A stretch of DNA of 64,000 nucleotides. It comes from Larix kaempferi. Lineage: Eukaryota > Streptophyta > Pinopsida > Pinales > Pinaceae. Below the pieces are notes generated by a model, which saw nothing but the letters and a program-made list of their open reading frames with translations, ran no database searches and was not told the origin of the DNA. The translations under genes and the position numbers were made by a program. This document shows positions 20,360-31,000 of this stretch, one piece after another (positions within the stretch are counted from its first letter, which is position 1; every line of letters begins with the position of its first letter). The DNA lies in NCBI GenBank assembly GCA_027924585.1, contig BSBM01000372.1, forward strand, positions 6,617,001-6,681,000. The letters are read 5' to 3'.

Positions 20360-20987
20360 TCCCCTTCAGAGAAGTGTTGTCCTCGATGCTTGATTAGTTG
20401 TGGATGCTTCTGTATGAAGGACTCATCTTCCCATGTCGAATCTTCCACTTGATGAGGTACTCAGTAATAGCCCGATTTCGTATCTGTTTGGTCCTTGTTT
20501 CAGTTATTTGTTCAGGTTTCAATATGAATTTTCCTTCTTCATCAATTGCAATCAATATTGTTTAAATTGGGATCTTTTCTCCTATTACCTTCTTTAAGCA
20601 AGAAACATGGAAAATTGGATGCACTCTTGAAGATGAAGGGAGCTCCAATTTGTAATCCATACTACCAATCTTCTGCAACAATTTATAAGGACCATAATAC
20701 TTGGGTGCTAATCTATTGTCCTTATTTAGTTGCTTGAGGAACATCTGCTTGTAAGGTTGTAGCCTAAAAAATACCCAATCCCCTTGTTTGAAACTCATTT
20801 CACTATGATGTTGATTGAATTGTTGTTTCATCTTGTTTTGTGACATAACCAGGTTGTCCTTAAGTCTATGGAGAACTTCTTGCTGGTGCTCTATGTGATA
20901 TTCCACAGCTTGAAATTTAGATTTTCCTTTTAATGGAGATGTGATAGAGGGAGGATAGTACCCATAAAGTGCCATAAAAGGAGACAT
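20360..20987 (-). pseudogene. Gypsy-B integrase C-terminus and chromodomain
   Basis: An open run of 141 codons (20562-20987) shows MSPFMALYGYYPPS, FKQGDWVFFRLQPYKQ, YYGPYKLLQKIG and HPIFHVSCLKK, the integrase C-terminal domain. After a stop and a frame change it continues with ITEYLIKWK and WEDESFIQKHP, a chromodomain with the W-K and W-E-D positions of the fold. This assigns Gypsy-B to the chromoviruses. Confidence 0.8.
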
Positions 20988-21059
20988 TTTTTATGATGTA
21001 TGGAAGGAATTATTGTACCACCATTCTACCAAATATAACCATTTCACTCAATGTGCTTG

Positions 21060-21733
21060 TTTATAGATGCAAAGAAATGAAGATAGCATTCCAAACATTT
21101 GTTCACTATCTCATTTTTCCCATCAGATTGAGGATGATAAGATGAACTGTGAGCCAATTGGGTACCCAAACAAAAAAACAATTTAGTCCAAAATTTTTGA
21201 GTCAAAATTAGATCTCTATCACTTATAATAATATTTGGATTTCCATGTAACTTCTGAACTATTTACATAAAGGATGTAACTACTATACTTGCATTAAAAG
21301 GATGAGAGAGTGCACAAAAATGTGCATACTTCGTGAGTCTATCGACAACCACCATAATAACATTCTTTCCTTCTGACTTGGGTAGACCTATGATAAAATC
21401 CATTGAGACTTCCTCCGAGCGCTGGCAAGATATGTGTAATGGTTGTAGAACTCATGGGGTATTAATTGTTTCAACCTTAATATATTGGAAAACCAAACAT
21501 TCATCCACGAACATTTGAACATTAGATTTAAGACCTTCCCAAAAAAATTCCTTCTTGACCCTATGGTAATTTTTTAGGAATCTAGAGTGTCGACCTATAG
21601 GAGATGTGTATAATTCTAAGAGGGACTTTTTGTATAAATATAAGCAATCATTATACCATAGTGAATCATTTTTCCACACAAAAGTATCTGATACACTAGG
21701 ATCGATCTGTAGCTTTTCAATGAGCATCCACAC
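21060..21733 (-). pseudogene. Gypsy-B integrase core
   Basis: The zinc-finger side (ELYTSPIGRHSRFLKNYHRV, CLVFQ) is followed by SMDFIIGLPKSEGK, SDRDLILTQKFW and QSDGKNEIVNK, carrying the Asp, Asp and Glu of the catalytic triad. Stops and frame changes interrupt it. Confidence 0.8.
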
Positions 21734-21879
21734 AGATAGGTCATTTTTCCATTCTTCCCTTGATACTACTACCCAATCGGGTTGTAGAATGGAAATTTCA
21801 CAAAGTAATGCCCAACATCTTCATCTTTTCTAGAAATCACATCTGCCACCCACATTTTGTTTCCATTTTTGATATATAA

Positions 21880-22311
21880 TTTCTAATTCATGTCCCAACA
21901 TATAATTTCAAATTCATGTCCCAACATCATGGTTACCCATTTTTGTTTCTCTTCCAAAGATTGTCTATGTTCCAAGAAGTATTTACGACTATCATGATAT
22001 GTTTTGACCTTGAAGTGACTACCTATTAGGTAAGGACACCATTTCTAAATAGCATGTAGTATTTCCAACATTTCTTTCTTATAAATGGGCTTCTCTAAGT
22101 TCTTTCCCTTGATTGGATGACTTGTGAAAGCAAGTGGGTGTCCTTCCTGCATTAGAAGAATACCAATTCCATTTCCTGAAGCATCGCATTCCACAATAAA
22201 TGTTTTTGTGAAGTCTAGTGTGGCCAAAACATGAGCTTTGCACATTTTCTCTTTAAGTTGTTCAAAATCTTGAGTTGCCTCTGGAGTCCAAGAAAATCCA
22301 TCTTTATTCAA
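21880..22311 (-). pseudogene. Gypsy-B RNase H
   Basis: An open run of 88 codons gives FSWTPEATQDFEQLKEKM, FIVECDASGNGIG and PIYKKEMLEILHAI, with the first Asp and the Glu. A decayed continuation reads VKTYHDSRKYFLEHRQ (D-H-x-S replaced by Y-H-D-S) and ends in VADVISRK. Confidence 0.75.
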
Positions 22312-22369
22312 TAATTATTTTAGAGGTGTTGCTATTCTTCCATAGTTCCAAACAAACTTGAGGTAGTAC

Positions 22370-23016
22370 ATTGTCAGACCTAGGAATCCTTGAAGATTCT
22401 TCATGGTTTTGGGAGTCGGCTAGTCCATCATGGCTTTAATTTTGTTGGAGTCTACCTTGACACCTTCATGAGATACAATATGAACCAAATACTCTACATC
22501 CTTTACCCCAAAGAAACATTTGGAAGGTTTTGCATATAGTTGTTGCTCCTTTAGTAGTTGTAGTACCCTATCAACATGTTGTAAATGTTATTCCCAAGAC
22601 TTGCTATAGATTAGTATATCATCAAAGAATAGTAGCACAAATTTGCTAAGGAAAGGGTTGAAAATGGAATTCGTCAAACCTTGAAATGTGGAAGGCAGAT
22701 TCATGACACCAAATGGCATAACCAAAAATTCATAATGACCTTCATGAGTTTTGAATGTTGTTTTTGGGATGTCTTCATCCTTCATTCTAATATGATGATA
22801 CCCAGAACAAAGATCCAACTTTTTGAAGAAAACTGCTCCATGTAATTCATCTAACAATTCATCAATGACATGAATGGGAAAATTATCTTTAATGGTAATC
22901 TTGTTGATCTCTCTATAATCTACACACTTACGCCATGATCCATTAGACTTGTTTACCATTACCACTGGTGCAAAGTAAGAACTTTGGCTAGGCATAATTA
23001 TGTCAACATCTAACAT
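22370..23016 (-). pseudogene. Gypsy-B reverse transcriptase
   Basis: The open run 22588-23016 contains [66 protein letters not shown] and the catalytic FFDD (22621-22632) in [13 protein letters not shown]. The thumb (CFFGVKDVEYLVHIVSHEG) follows after a stop. Confidence 0.85.
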
Positions 23017-23423
23017 TTATTCAAACATACGGTCAATCTCACACTTCTGGCCATAGGGGAATCTGTAAAGTCTGATGTTAGGAGGAATACTTCCTAGAAT
23101 TAAGTGAATAGCATGATCAAAATATCGAACTAGTGGAAAACCTTTTGGAATATCTTCAAATACCTTGGAATGATTATTAATGACCTTTTCAAGATCTGGG
23201 AAAATAGGAGACTTAAATGTTTGAACATCTAATGAGCATAATTGTGCAATTACACCTTATTGTCCCTTTTTCATCATTTTTGTCACACCGTTAGAGTTTA
23301 TCACCTTTCTTGGTTTCCCTATGATACCATTTAACTCATATTATTTTCCTTCCCATTAAAATTTTATAAAACGATTATGAAAATTCAAATTCGTTGTTCC
23401 CAATGATTGTAACCATTGAACTC

Positions 23424-23648
23424 CTAAGACAACATCAACATGACCCCTATCGGAATATCAATCATTGTAATATTTAATACATATTCCCCCATAGTAACAT
23501 TGATATTATGGAATTTCCTTGAGCAATTGATAGTTCCTCCATCTGCAATCATTACTTGAAACTCTGGTGCTGGATATACAAAGCAATTGAGAGCTTTGGC
23601 TAATTTACAGTGAATGAAATTAGGAGTACTACCAGAATCAATCAACAT
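23424..23648 (-). pseudogene. Gypsy-B aspartic protease
   Basis: MLIDSGSTPNFIHCKLAKA carries the Asp-Ser-Gly active-site motif of retroviral-type proteases. The open run ends after 74 codons and the region between here and reverse transcriptase (23017-23423) is full of stops. Confidence 0.75.
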
Positions 23649-23788
23649 TGTTACCTTTTCTTTTTGATATATCCTTCAATATTGAGAGTTTGAGGAGTGC
23701 TAATACCAACCAATGCATGATAGGATACAGTGGGAGTAATCTCTTCAGAAGTAGTATCTTTTATTTATGCATCTTGAGATGGTTCCTG

Positions 23789-23998
23789 TTATTTTGGTTC
23801 TTCCTCTTCACAATCTATGTAGAATAATTTCCTCTCACCACACTTATGTCCCTTACTATACTTGCTGTTGCAATTAAAGCATAGGCCTTTTGCTATTCTT
23901 TCCTCTAGTTGTTGAGGTGTTAACATTTGAGGTGAGTTAGAAGAAGGAACATTATTCTCTCGGTATGTGTTGGAGGTGGTATTTCTAGTCTCCATCAT
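23789..23998 (-). pseudogene. Gypsy-B gag zinc-knuckle fragment
   Basis: The run contains GLCFNCNSKYSKGHKCGERK, a nucleic-acid-binding knuckle with the Cys-x2-Cys and Gly-His-Lys-Cys ends typical of this Gypsy lineage, followed by an acidic tail. The major part of gag upstream is absent. Confidence 0.75.
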
Positions 23999-24029
23999 AA
24001 TATTTTCACTTTCAACCTTCCTTTAGATG

Positions 24030-24111
24030 TTTCATAATCCACTATACAATTGTATCTTTCTTAAGGTATTTATATTTTAATATTCGGTTCCATAGACTGT
24101 CCCCAAAGAGA
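24030..24111 (-). pseudogene. LINE-1 piece 2, short segment between two insertions
   Basis: On the minus strand this reads LFGDSLWNRILKYKYLKKDT. It continues without loss from the last codons of LINE-1 piece 1 (IKSLWRGL) across the Gypsy-A1 target duplication AGAGA. It is followed by the Gypsy-B junction. Confidence 0.75.
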
Positions 24112-24495
24112 TGTTAGGAACCCATGTCAACCCTTCTCTTTACTTTGTTAGTATATTGTTGTTGGAAACATATGCTTTGTAAGTTGTCCCGTGGTATTTG
24201 TTGATCCATAGTTTGTATTATCCCATGGTATTGACCCATAATATTGGACGCATATGCTTTGTAAGTCATCTCGTAGTATTATATGTCCCATGGTATTGAC
24301 CTGTAGTATTGGGAATAGACTTAATATATAAGTGTGTGTTGAGGCCAATGAAGGTATTGTGAAGTTATCTGTATTGAGCTTGCTCAAAGGAGGTTGCCCC
24401 CTCGAAGTGGCCTGCGATCAATAAAGCCATTCTGAGTTCTGTTATTTATGCTATCTCATGTATTTTCATTATTTAATTGTTGCAGGTTCTTAACA
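24112..24495 (+). repeat. Gypsy-A1 5' LTR
   Basis: 384 bp, from TGTTAGGAACC to GTTCTTAACA. It holds AATATATAAGTG as a candidate TATA region and AATAAAGCC as a possible poly(A) signal. The same LTR family occurs at 47454-47827 on the minus strand. Confidence 0.92.
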
Positions 24496-24497
24496 TC

Positions 24498-24509
24498 TGG
24501 TATCAGAGC
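24498..24509 (+). other. Gypsy-A1 primer-binding site
   Basis: TGGTATCAGAGC, two bases after the 5' LTR; complementary to the 3' end of initiator-Met tRNA. Confidence 0.9.
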
Positions 24510-24621
24510 ACTTTCTTGGGCTCGCTAAGTGAAATTTCTGCCAAATTTTTTTTTGCATCTGTTGCAGGTTCGAATCTGGGAATAATCCCTATCCACTTAA
24601 CTGTGGGAAGTACTTGGGCAT

Positions 24622-24835
24622 TGTTGTGAATATTTGATTAAAATTATTAATTATAACTTAATAGATTATTAGGTTATTAGTGAAAGGTCGTAACCCTTCA
24701 TTATGATTCCTCAAAGCCTTATAAAGGCAATCTTATTGTAAATTTATCATCATCATCTAATATATTATTCTATTTATCATTCAATATGAGAGTCGGATTC
24801 AACTATTAATAGTCCAACTGGATACGGTTGTTGCA
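24622..24835 (+). repeat. TRIM 5' LTR
   Basis: 214 bp, TGTTGTGAATA to GTTGTTGCA, with CTTATAAAG (24718-24726) as a candidate TATA box. About 13 differences from its partner. Confidence 0.9.
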
Positions 24836-24987
24836 TTTGGTATCAGAGCAGAGTAATCAAAATGAGGCAATGGTCTTAATCAAAATTGCACCTCTCAATT
24901 CATCAGTGCGACATAGAGCTAGAATAAAAGACGACATTGGGAAAATACTGAAGCTTTGAGGGCAAAGCTTTCCTAAGGGAAGGGCAA

Positions 24988-25201
24988 TGTTGTGAATATT
25001 TAATTAAAATTATTAATTATAACTTAATAGATTATTAGGTTATTAGTGAAAGGTTGTAACCCTTCGTTATGGTTCCTCAAATCCTTATAAAGGAAATCTT
25101 ATTGTAAATTTATCATCATCATCTAATATATTATTCTATTTATCATTCAATATGAGAGTCGGATTCGACTATTAACAGTCCAACCGGATATAGTTGCTGT
25201 A
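24988..25201 (+). repeat. TRIM 3' LTR
   Basis: 214-bp partner of 24622-24835. Its last two bases are TA instead of CA, a change in the terminal dinucleotide. Confidence 0.9.
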
Positions 25202-25206
25202 GGCAT

Positions 25207-26058
25207 AAGCCCTAAAACTCATTGTGAGGAGTACCACAGGAACACCAAAGTAGCTGGCTCATTGAGAGGACCTGCCAGTGAAAAGGGAAACGACCCCTAC
25301 CTCATTGACTAGTTCCCACCCGTGAGGTAAACCAAGAGCTGTCATTTGTGGCAAAGCGGTTATCAGTTTTACCTGGGCCGTGGAGTGAGGGTACTGCCCC
25401 AATACACAAGTCATCACATAGCATTGGTGGTTGAGTGAATCCCCTGAACCGTTAGGAATCCGAGCATACCTGGGGCCCATATCTATTTTCAGCTGATAAA
25501 TCGCAGATTTCCTTTGTCCAGAACTATTGTCGGTCACTTCCGCGCCGTTGTAGATCCATCTGTTGCCGATCACTTCCACGTCATTGCAGATCCATCTGTT
25601 GTTGATCTTTTCTGCGTTGTTGCAGATCCATTTGTTTCCAATCCCTTCTGCGACGTTGCCAATCCCTTGAAACTTCCCTGACACTCTTGCAATCCCATTT
25701 TGCATATTTCATTCCTGAGGACACTATCCCAGATTCCACTTCCCAACGTTATAAATTCCACATTTGTCTATTTTTAGGGTTTTCCATAACGTTTTCGATT
25801 TTCACCCAATCGCCTTCAAATTTTACCACAGTGTTCATTTCATATTTTTGCTTCTTTGTCCCTCTCTGCCAAATTTTCTCATTCTTTAACTCCACTTCTG
25901 AAATCCCCCTTTTCTGCTTCCCTATCCCTCTGAAAGTGTCCAAAACCTAGTCAAACCCAAATTACTCATCAATTTTTTTCCCAAATCCATATTTTCCTTT
26001 ACTAAAACAGTTTTTGTTTTTGTTTATCTATCCACTCAAAAAAAAAAAACTCTTGGTT
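25207..26058 (+). other. Gypsy-A1 untranslated leader
   Basis: This lies between the primer-binding site and the gag start and matches the Gypsy-A2 leader (46190-47440, opposite strand), for example GACAGCTCTTGGTTTACCTC in reverse. It includes short repeats of a GATCCATCTGTT-type unit at 25545-25640. No protein-coding domain is seen. Confidence 0.6.
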
Positions 26059-26760
26059 ATGGTTGTCACCCGCGCAGGAGCAGAAACCATGGAGGAAGCA
26101 CTTGTAGCCATCCAAACCAAACTCTAGGATTTGGATGAAATTTTTTTCTCAGCCTCCATCTTCAACATTCAGCCATGAACAATAATTGACAGCCAGAATC
26201 TTTTGCAGCCACTGGATTCTCTTCTTCTAGCAATTTTCGTGGGTCGAAGCTTGATTTTCCTCGCTTCAATGGTACTAATCCGACTAGATGGATATACCGG
26301 GAAGAACAATATTTAAGTCTGCATAATACTTTTGATGTCCGAAAAGTTCCACTTACATCCTTTCATTTGGAACAGGAAGCCCTTCAATGGTACCATTGGT
26401 ACATCAAAGTTGGAAGAAGACAAGATTGAATCCCAACAATGCTCCAAACCCACCTTTGTTCCCTTCAGAAATATGGGTTCCCAACGACCTCCCATCACGC
26501 CAGCTCCTTGACCAACTCCTATCAATCATTTTTCTGAAACAAAGATACAAGCACGCAAAGAAAAAGGGCTTTGTTATAATTGTGATGAGAAATTCACTCG
26601 AGGACATAGATGTGTTCAGCAAAAGCTTTATCTCTTGGATGTGGATTCTCCGCCTTTCTCTGAACTTGGTGAAGAAGCTCCAGATACAATAGATGATCAG
26701 GTTGACATTCAGCACCCGCCTGTTGACCCCCATCTCAGGACGACCCACCAGAGATCTCTC
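26059..26760 (+). pseudogene. Gypsy-A1 gag, frameshifted
   Basis: The start ATG (26059) gives MVVTRAGAETMEEALVAIQ, the same start as Gypsy-A2 gag. A stop follows in TKL-stop-DLDE, then frame changes. Later pieces include CSKPTFVPFRNMGSQRPPI and a knuckle CYNCDEKFTRGHRC (about 26571-26612). Much of the middle of gag is missing compared with Gypsy-A2. Confidence 0.7.
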
Positions 26761-27345
26761 TCCATGCTATAACTTGCGTCACCACCCCACAAACAATGCG
26801 GGTCAGAGGTTACTTCAAGAAGCTCCCTCTTACCATACTCATTGATTCTGGTAGCACTCATAACTTTATTGACCCTTGGATTTCCAAATAGGCTAATTGT
26901 TTTGTCCATCCTTTCTCCAACTTTGAAGTCATGGTTTCCAATGGGGTCACCTTACCTTGCAAGGGGAAGTGTCACAATGTGCGTATCTCTCTAGAAGATT
27001 ATAACTTTCGCTCTGACATGTTTTCCTTGTCCTTAGGCGGATGTGATATGGTTTTGGGCGTTCAATGGTTACGCACTCTTGGCCCCATTTTATGGGATTT
27101 TGCTGAACTTTGGATGCAGTTTTCAGTCAATGGGAAACAACACAAACTTACGGGCTTACAACCAGGGTCTCTTCGCATCATCAATTGACATCACCTGGAA
27201 AATATCCTTAAGAAGAATTCACATGGTGTCATCGCTCAACTCCATTCCATTCAGACGCACCCATCAATGGTCTCCACTACTTCCTTGGATAGATATGCAA
27301 GTGTCTTTTTTGAACCACTGGGCTTGCCACCTTCAAGAGACCTTT
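26761..27345 (+). pseudogene. Gypsy-A1 protease
   Basis: Reads TPQTMRVRGYFKKLPLTI, LIDSGSTHNFIDPW with the active-site Asp-Ser-Gly (near 26844), then GGCDMVLGVQWLRTLGPI and LWDFAELWMQF. One stop interrupts the protease (SK-stop-ANCF) and another follows SLRIIN. It parallels Gypsy-A2 45300-44640 closely up to PPSR, where the deletion begins. Confidence 0.75.
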
Positions 27346-27818
27346 CTAGTAAGAATTTAGCCGCATCTACATCTCAAACGGAACTGATGGATATTTTGCA
27401 TGCACTACAGAAGTGGAATCCATCCCTATTAGGGAATTATTTCTGCATCAAGACTGATCTCCAGAGTCTAGAAAATTTCCTGGAACAACGGGTCTCCTCC
27501 CCAGCACACCTGAAATGGGTTATCCAACTCATGGGTTCTACCTATGTGATCACTTACAAGAAGGGTAAGGACAATCTAGTGGCAGATTCTCCTTCTCGCA
27601 CACTTGATGAACCAGTTTCTCTTATAGCTATTTCTTTGCTTGTTCCACATTGGTTGCAATCTGATCAACAGGGCTATCCCTTCTATAAACTCCATGCTTC
27701 TCCATCGGCAGGGCACTCTGGGTTCCTCAAAACATATGACCAGGAACAATGTAACTTCTTTTGGCAGGGACTAAATATGACAATTCAACAGATGGTGGCT
27801 GACTGTGATACTTTCTAG
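27267..27818 (+). CDS. Gypsy-A1 fused protease tail and RNase H with integrase finger start
   Basis: 183 open codons. The first 30 are the end of the protease-reverse transcriptase linker (YASVFFEPLGLPPSR). They join directly to RNase H sequence (TELMDILHALQKW, FCIKTDLQSLENFLEQR, KGKDNLVADSPSRT) and then to the integrase N-terminus (LHASPSAGHSGFLKTYD, His-x3-His type). The whole reverse transcriptase domain, about 300 codons in Gypsy-A2, is absent, and the join keeps the frame open. The product cannot copy RNA. Confidence 0.75.
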   Translation: MVSTTSLDRYASVFFEPLGLPPSRDLSSKNLAASTSQTELMDILHALQKWNPSLLGNYFCIKTDLQSLENFLEQRVSSPAHLKWVIQLMGSTYVITYKKGKDNLVADSPSRTLDEPVSLIAISLLVPHWLQSDQQGYPFYKLHASPSAGHSGFLKTYDQEQCNFFWQGLNMTIQQMVADCDTF

Positions 27819-28200
27819 GTCAACAAGGGTGAAAAGACACTCCTTTTGGGACTGCTCAAACCCTTGCTCATCCCTACACAAATTTGGATAGCTATTTCTA
27901 TGGATTTCCTTGAAGCACTCTGGTGGTACAATACCACATATAAAATGACATTATATTAAGCAGTCTATGGACAGGAACCACGAGTTCTTCTTCCATACAC
28001 CCTCAGCAGTTCCCCAGTTCAGGCAATTGACTCGGTTCTTCAAAACCATGATCAGATTCTTCTCATTCTACAGGAAAATCTTCACCTGGAAAGAATTCGA
28101 CTGAAACAACACATCGATCAACACTATTCTGAGCACCATTTTCATGCAGCCGATATGGTTCTTCTTCGTGTACAACCGTCCAAGTAATCTTCCCTAAAAA
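27819..28200 (+). pseudogene. Gypsy-A1 integrase remnant with core deletion
   Basis: After the stop at 27817 the translation gives AISMDFLEAL, holding the first catalytic Asp, and then directly WWYNTTYKMTLY (junction about 27920), which belongs well after the second Asp and the Glu. The C-terminal part (AVYGQEPRVLLPY, QHYSEHHFHAADMVLLRVQP) follows. The catalytic core is therefore deleted. Confidence 0.75.
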
Positions 28201-28347
28201 TCAAAAGGCGTCAGCTTCTCTCTCACTCTCTCACAAAAGCATTAATTCAATGGCACAGAATGCAACCCAAGGATGCTACAGGGGAGCCACTCCTTTAGAT
28301 TCCACATCAATTTCCACATCTAAAGCTTTGACGACAAAGTTTTTTCT

Positions 28348-28360
28348 AAGGGAGAGGCGA
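28348..28360 (+). other. Gypsy-A1 polypurine tract
   Basis: AAGGGAGAGGCGA directly before the 3' LTR. Confidence 0.75.
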
Positions 28361-28744
28361 TGTTAGGAACCCATGTCAACCCTTCTCTTTACTTTGTTAG
28401 TATATTGTTGTTGGATGCATATGCTTTGAAAGTCATCCCATAGTATTTGTTGATCCATAATTTGTATTAGCCCATGGTATTGACCCATAGTATTGGACAC
28501 ATAAGTTTTGTAAGTCGTCCCGTAGTATTATATGTCCCATAGTATTGACCCGTAGTATTGGGCATAGACTTAGTATATAAGTGTGTTTTGAGGCCAATGA
28601 AGGTACCGTGAAGTTATTTGTATTGAGCTTGCTCAAAGGAGGTTTCCCCCTTGAAGTGTCCTGCGATCAATAAAGCGATTCTGAGTTCTGTTATTTCTGC
28701 TATCTTGTGTATTTTCATTAATTAATTGTTGCAGGTTCTTCACA
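28361..28744 (+). repeat. Gypsy-A1 3' LTR
   Basis: 384-bp partner of 24112-24495. It ends TTCTTCACA where the 5' copy ends TTCTTAACA and is followed by the target duplication AGAGA. Confidence 0.92.
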
Positions 28745-29310
28745 AGAGACCTCTCCACAAGCTCTTGATACTCAATACAGAGCTAAACCAATCTAAATTT
28801 TTAGGCCCTCACCCTCCTGCCTTTTTTGGAAAATAAATACTTTCCTATTAGGTTAAACGAAACATTGATGAAGAAATATTGCCCACCCACAAGAAATGGA
28901 ACGTCCTTTTCCTAATGTTGTTAATGACAAACTTGAGGATCATGGCTAAAGAGAGCCAATATACATGAATACCTTCCAAAATATATTTAACCATTGTAAG
29001 CCTTTCCCCAAGAGAGAACCACCTATATGTCCAATTGCTAATCCTTTTTTCAACCTTTTGGATCAAACAATTCTAGTCCACAATCTTGTAACAATTTGGT
29101 TTCAAGAATTAGCCTAGATATTTGAAGCTAGTACCCAAAGTAGTCATATGATAAGGGAACACATGATAGATTTGGCCACATATACCTTGATCATCAATAT
29201 TGAGAAGAAACATGGATTTCTTAGCACTGGAAACCATGCCAAAGGCTTCATAGAAAATGTTGATAATAACATGAAAATTCCCCCATTCAGCTATAGTTCC
29301 CTTCACCTAA
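28745..29310 (-). pseudogene. LINE-1 piece 1: reverse transcriptase C-terminal part
   Basis: Minus-strand frames give FYEAFGMVSSAKKSMFLL, FPYHMTTLGTSFKYLG, then IQKVEKRISNWTYRWFSLGE, RLTMVKYILEGIHVYWLS, and FPKKAGG with NLDWFSS and IKSLWRGL. This is the end of a plant LINE reverse transcriptase. The N-terminal half (including the YADD motif) and the endonuclease are absent, so the LINE was 5'-truncated or lost that part. It continues at 24111 on the far side of Gypsy-A1. Confidence 0.8.
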
Positions 29311-29800
29311 CACAATTTTGTATTTCCTCGGCAATTATGTGTTTCCTCATATAGGCATCAAAACAATATATATCAGCATATCATGTTATTTACTAATCAA
29401 TTATGTGTTTCATATGGACATAAAAACCACACACACACACACACACACACAGATATCTATATCTATATCTATATCTATATATCCAATTAATAGTTATCAA
29501 ATTTTTAAGATCAAACTAAATAATAACTAAATTCGGAAATTTGATTGGTCTCCAGGTCAAGTGGATGAAATGTGTCACATCTGTAAGACTAAGTGGTATA
29601 TGTCAAATCCAAAAAAATATTAATTTTCTTTCTACAAAAACAAGCACATCCAAATTTAAACTAATTAAATTTAAACACATTTATATAAATGTATATCAAA
29701 TTTCATTGAATTCAAACCTAAACAATTTTACATATTCTCTCTCTCTCTATATTATATATATAGTTATAATTTTACAAATTATTTAAACACAAAGATGGCC
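29311..29800. other. AT-rich spacer with microsatellites
   Basis: A (CA)n run at 29428-29451 is followed by a TATCTA repeat (29452-29481). A (CT)n tract lies near 29738-29750. No gene is recognised. Confidence 0.55.
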
Positions 29801-30425
29801 ATGTCAATTTCAAATAGATATAAGGAATATGAGACAATAGTATGAAATAAATGGATCAATAGAAAGTGTACACAATGACTATTTTTTGCATGAACAACCA
29901 TTGTTTAGAACAAAGTGATTCGACCTTCTAATACTTTGCAAACAACTAGGTAAATAATATAAATTGAAAAGGAAACCTGAACATGCACCCACTTTCTCAT
30001 TCTCTTTAAATTCAAAGAGTTCCCTATTGTGAATGAAACTCCCATATCTCATAGATAATGAACATGTGGGGATGAATATAGAGACATAATCTTAAATCTC
30101 TAGCATACCTTTTGCTGACAGAATTCAGAACCACTTCCCTGTTATTCAAACCAACATATAGCCTATATAGGGTATATGGGAATCATGAAAATGGTTATGA
30201 ATCATGCCAATAAACTTAATGATTAGCCCTAACCTAGACTCTAAATAGACCCAAGTTGACCTAGGGTAGGAACCAACTTAAAAAATCAAATAATTTTAAA
30301 TGATAATAGAACTAAACCTATTCAAAAGCTAGAGCATATTTTGTTTCCCTTCTGTCTACATGCATAGATCCGATGTGCATCGTTGAATACTAAGTATGAA
30401 TAAAAATCATGACTACCACTGTGAT
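29801..30425. repeat. Direct repeat, left copy of a local duplication
   Basis: This segment is recognisably related to 38690-39370. Shared words in the same order include CCCTAACCTAGACTCTAAATAG, TGACCTAGGGTAG, CAAAGAGTTCCC and CTACATGCATAG. Divergence is considerable, with many small indels, so the duplication is old. No coding content. Confidence 0.7.
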
Positions 30426-31000
30426 AGATTTGGGAAAACTAATAGACTTTGTGTCTACATAGTGACCTTGGTGTGAAATTGTTAGCAATCAAAATGCTTC
30501 ATTTTCTAAGGGGAATATGTACCACCTACATGGTGCATGCATGTCTCTTTCCGATGAGTCATGGAGACTTGTGTTTATGTTTCATTCCTTGTGGACTTGG
30601 CATACAACCTTAACACATAAGTAACTTGGGCTTGTGTGATTATATTTAGTTTTCTTCCTTGTAATAATCAAAAGGCTATAGATCACCTTCAATCCACTCC
30701 TCATTCTCTAGATATATGGCATGATTCCCATAAGTACCCTTTATCAGTCGAGGCATGATCAAGTTTAGCAAGGACCATTGGATTCATCCTCTAATTTGGT
30801 CATTATAATTTTCTTATTTTGTTTGGGGAGAAGGTCCCACATTTACCAGAAGTGCTCTTCATTCATTGTTCATATTCTTGACTCTGTCCCACCTATATCG
30901 AAGCGACATGCAAAGACTTAAGGCTTAGAATTGGGCATATATTCAACTTGACACATGGTAGGGTATTTTAGTAAGACAAGAAGAAGGATTGCACTTGGAT
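30426..31000. other. Spacer without recognised features
   Basis: No open frame, repeat or motif stands out between the left duplication copy and the tandem array. Confidence 0.5.

Larger units (their letters stand above)
20036..24010 (-). mobile_element. Gypsy-B, decayed chromovirus inserted in LINE-1
   Basis: From its 3' end it has an LTR (about 20036-20354), a purine-rich tract, chromodomain, integrase, RNase H, reverse transcriptase, protease and a gag zinc knuckle, all on the minus strand. The 5' part of gag, the primer-binding site and the 5' LTR are missing: at about 24010-24030 the sequence changes directly to LINE reading frame. Stops and frameshifts are common. Insertion into LINE-1 is inferred from LINE sequence on both sides. 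Confidence 0.8.
24622..25201 (+). mobile_element. TRIM element nested in Gypsy-A1
   Basis: 580 bp in all: two 214-bp terminal repeats around a 152-bp non-coding interior. The target duplication GGCAT is perfect (24617-24621 and 25202-25206). The interior has a primer-binding site TGGTATCAGAGC (24838-24849) and a purine-rich end before the second LTR (AAGGGAAGGGCAA). Such miniature elements encode nothing and depend on other elements' proteins. The related leader in Gypsy-A2 (near 47110-47130, minus strand) shows the sequence without the insertion: ACTTGGCCATAAGCCC. Confidence 0.93.
24112..28744 (+). mobile_element. Gypsy-A1, deletion derivative of a Ty3/Gypsy element
   Basis: 4633 bp, two 384-bp LTRs (TGTTAGGAACC...), perfect target duplication AGAGA (24107-24111 and 28745-28749), primer-binding site at 24498 and purine tract at 28348-28360. 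It carries gag, protease, RNase H and parts of integrase but no reverse transcriptase and no second half of the integrase core. A TRIM (24622-25201) sits in its leader. The LTRs differ at roughly 35 of 384 positions. It is inserted in LINE-1. Confidence 0.93.
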
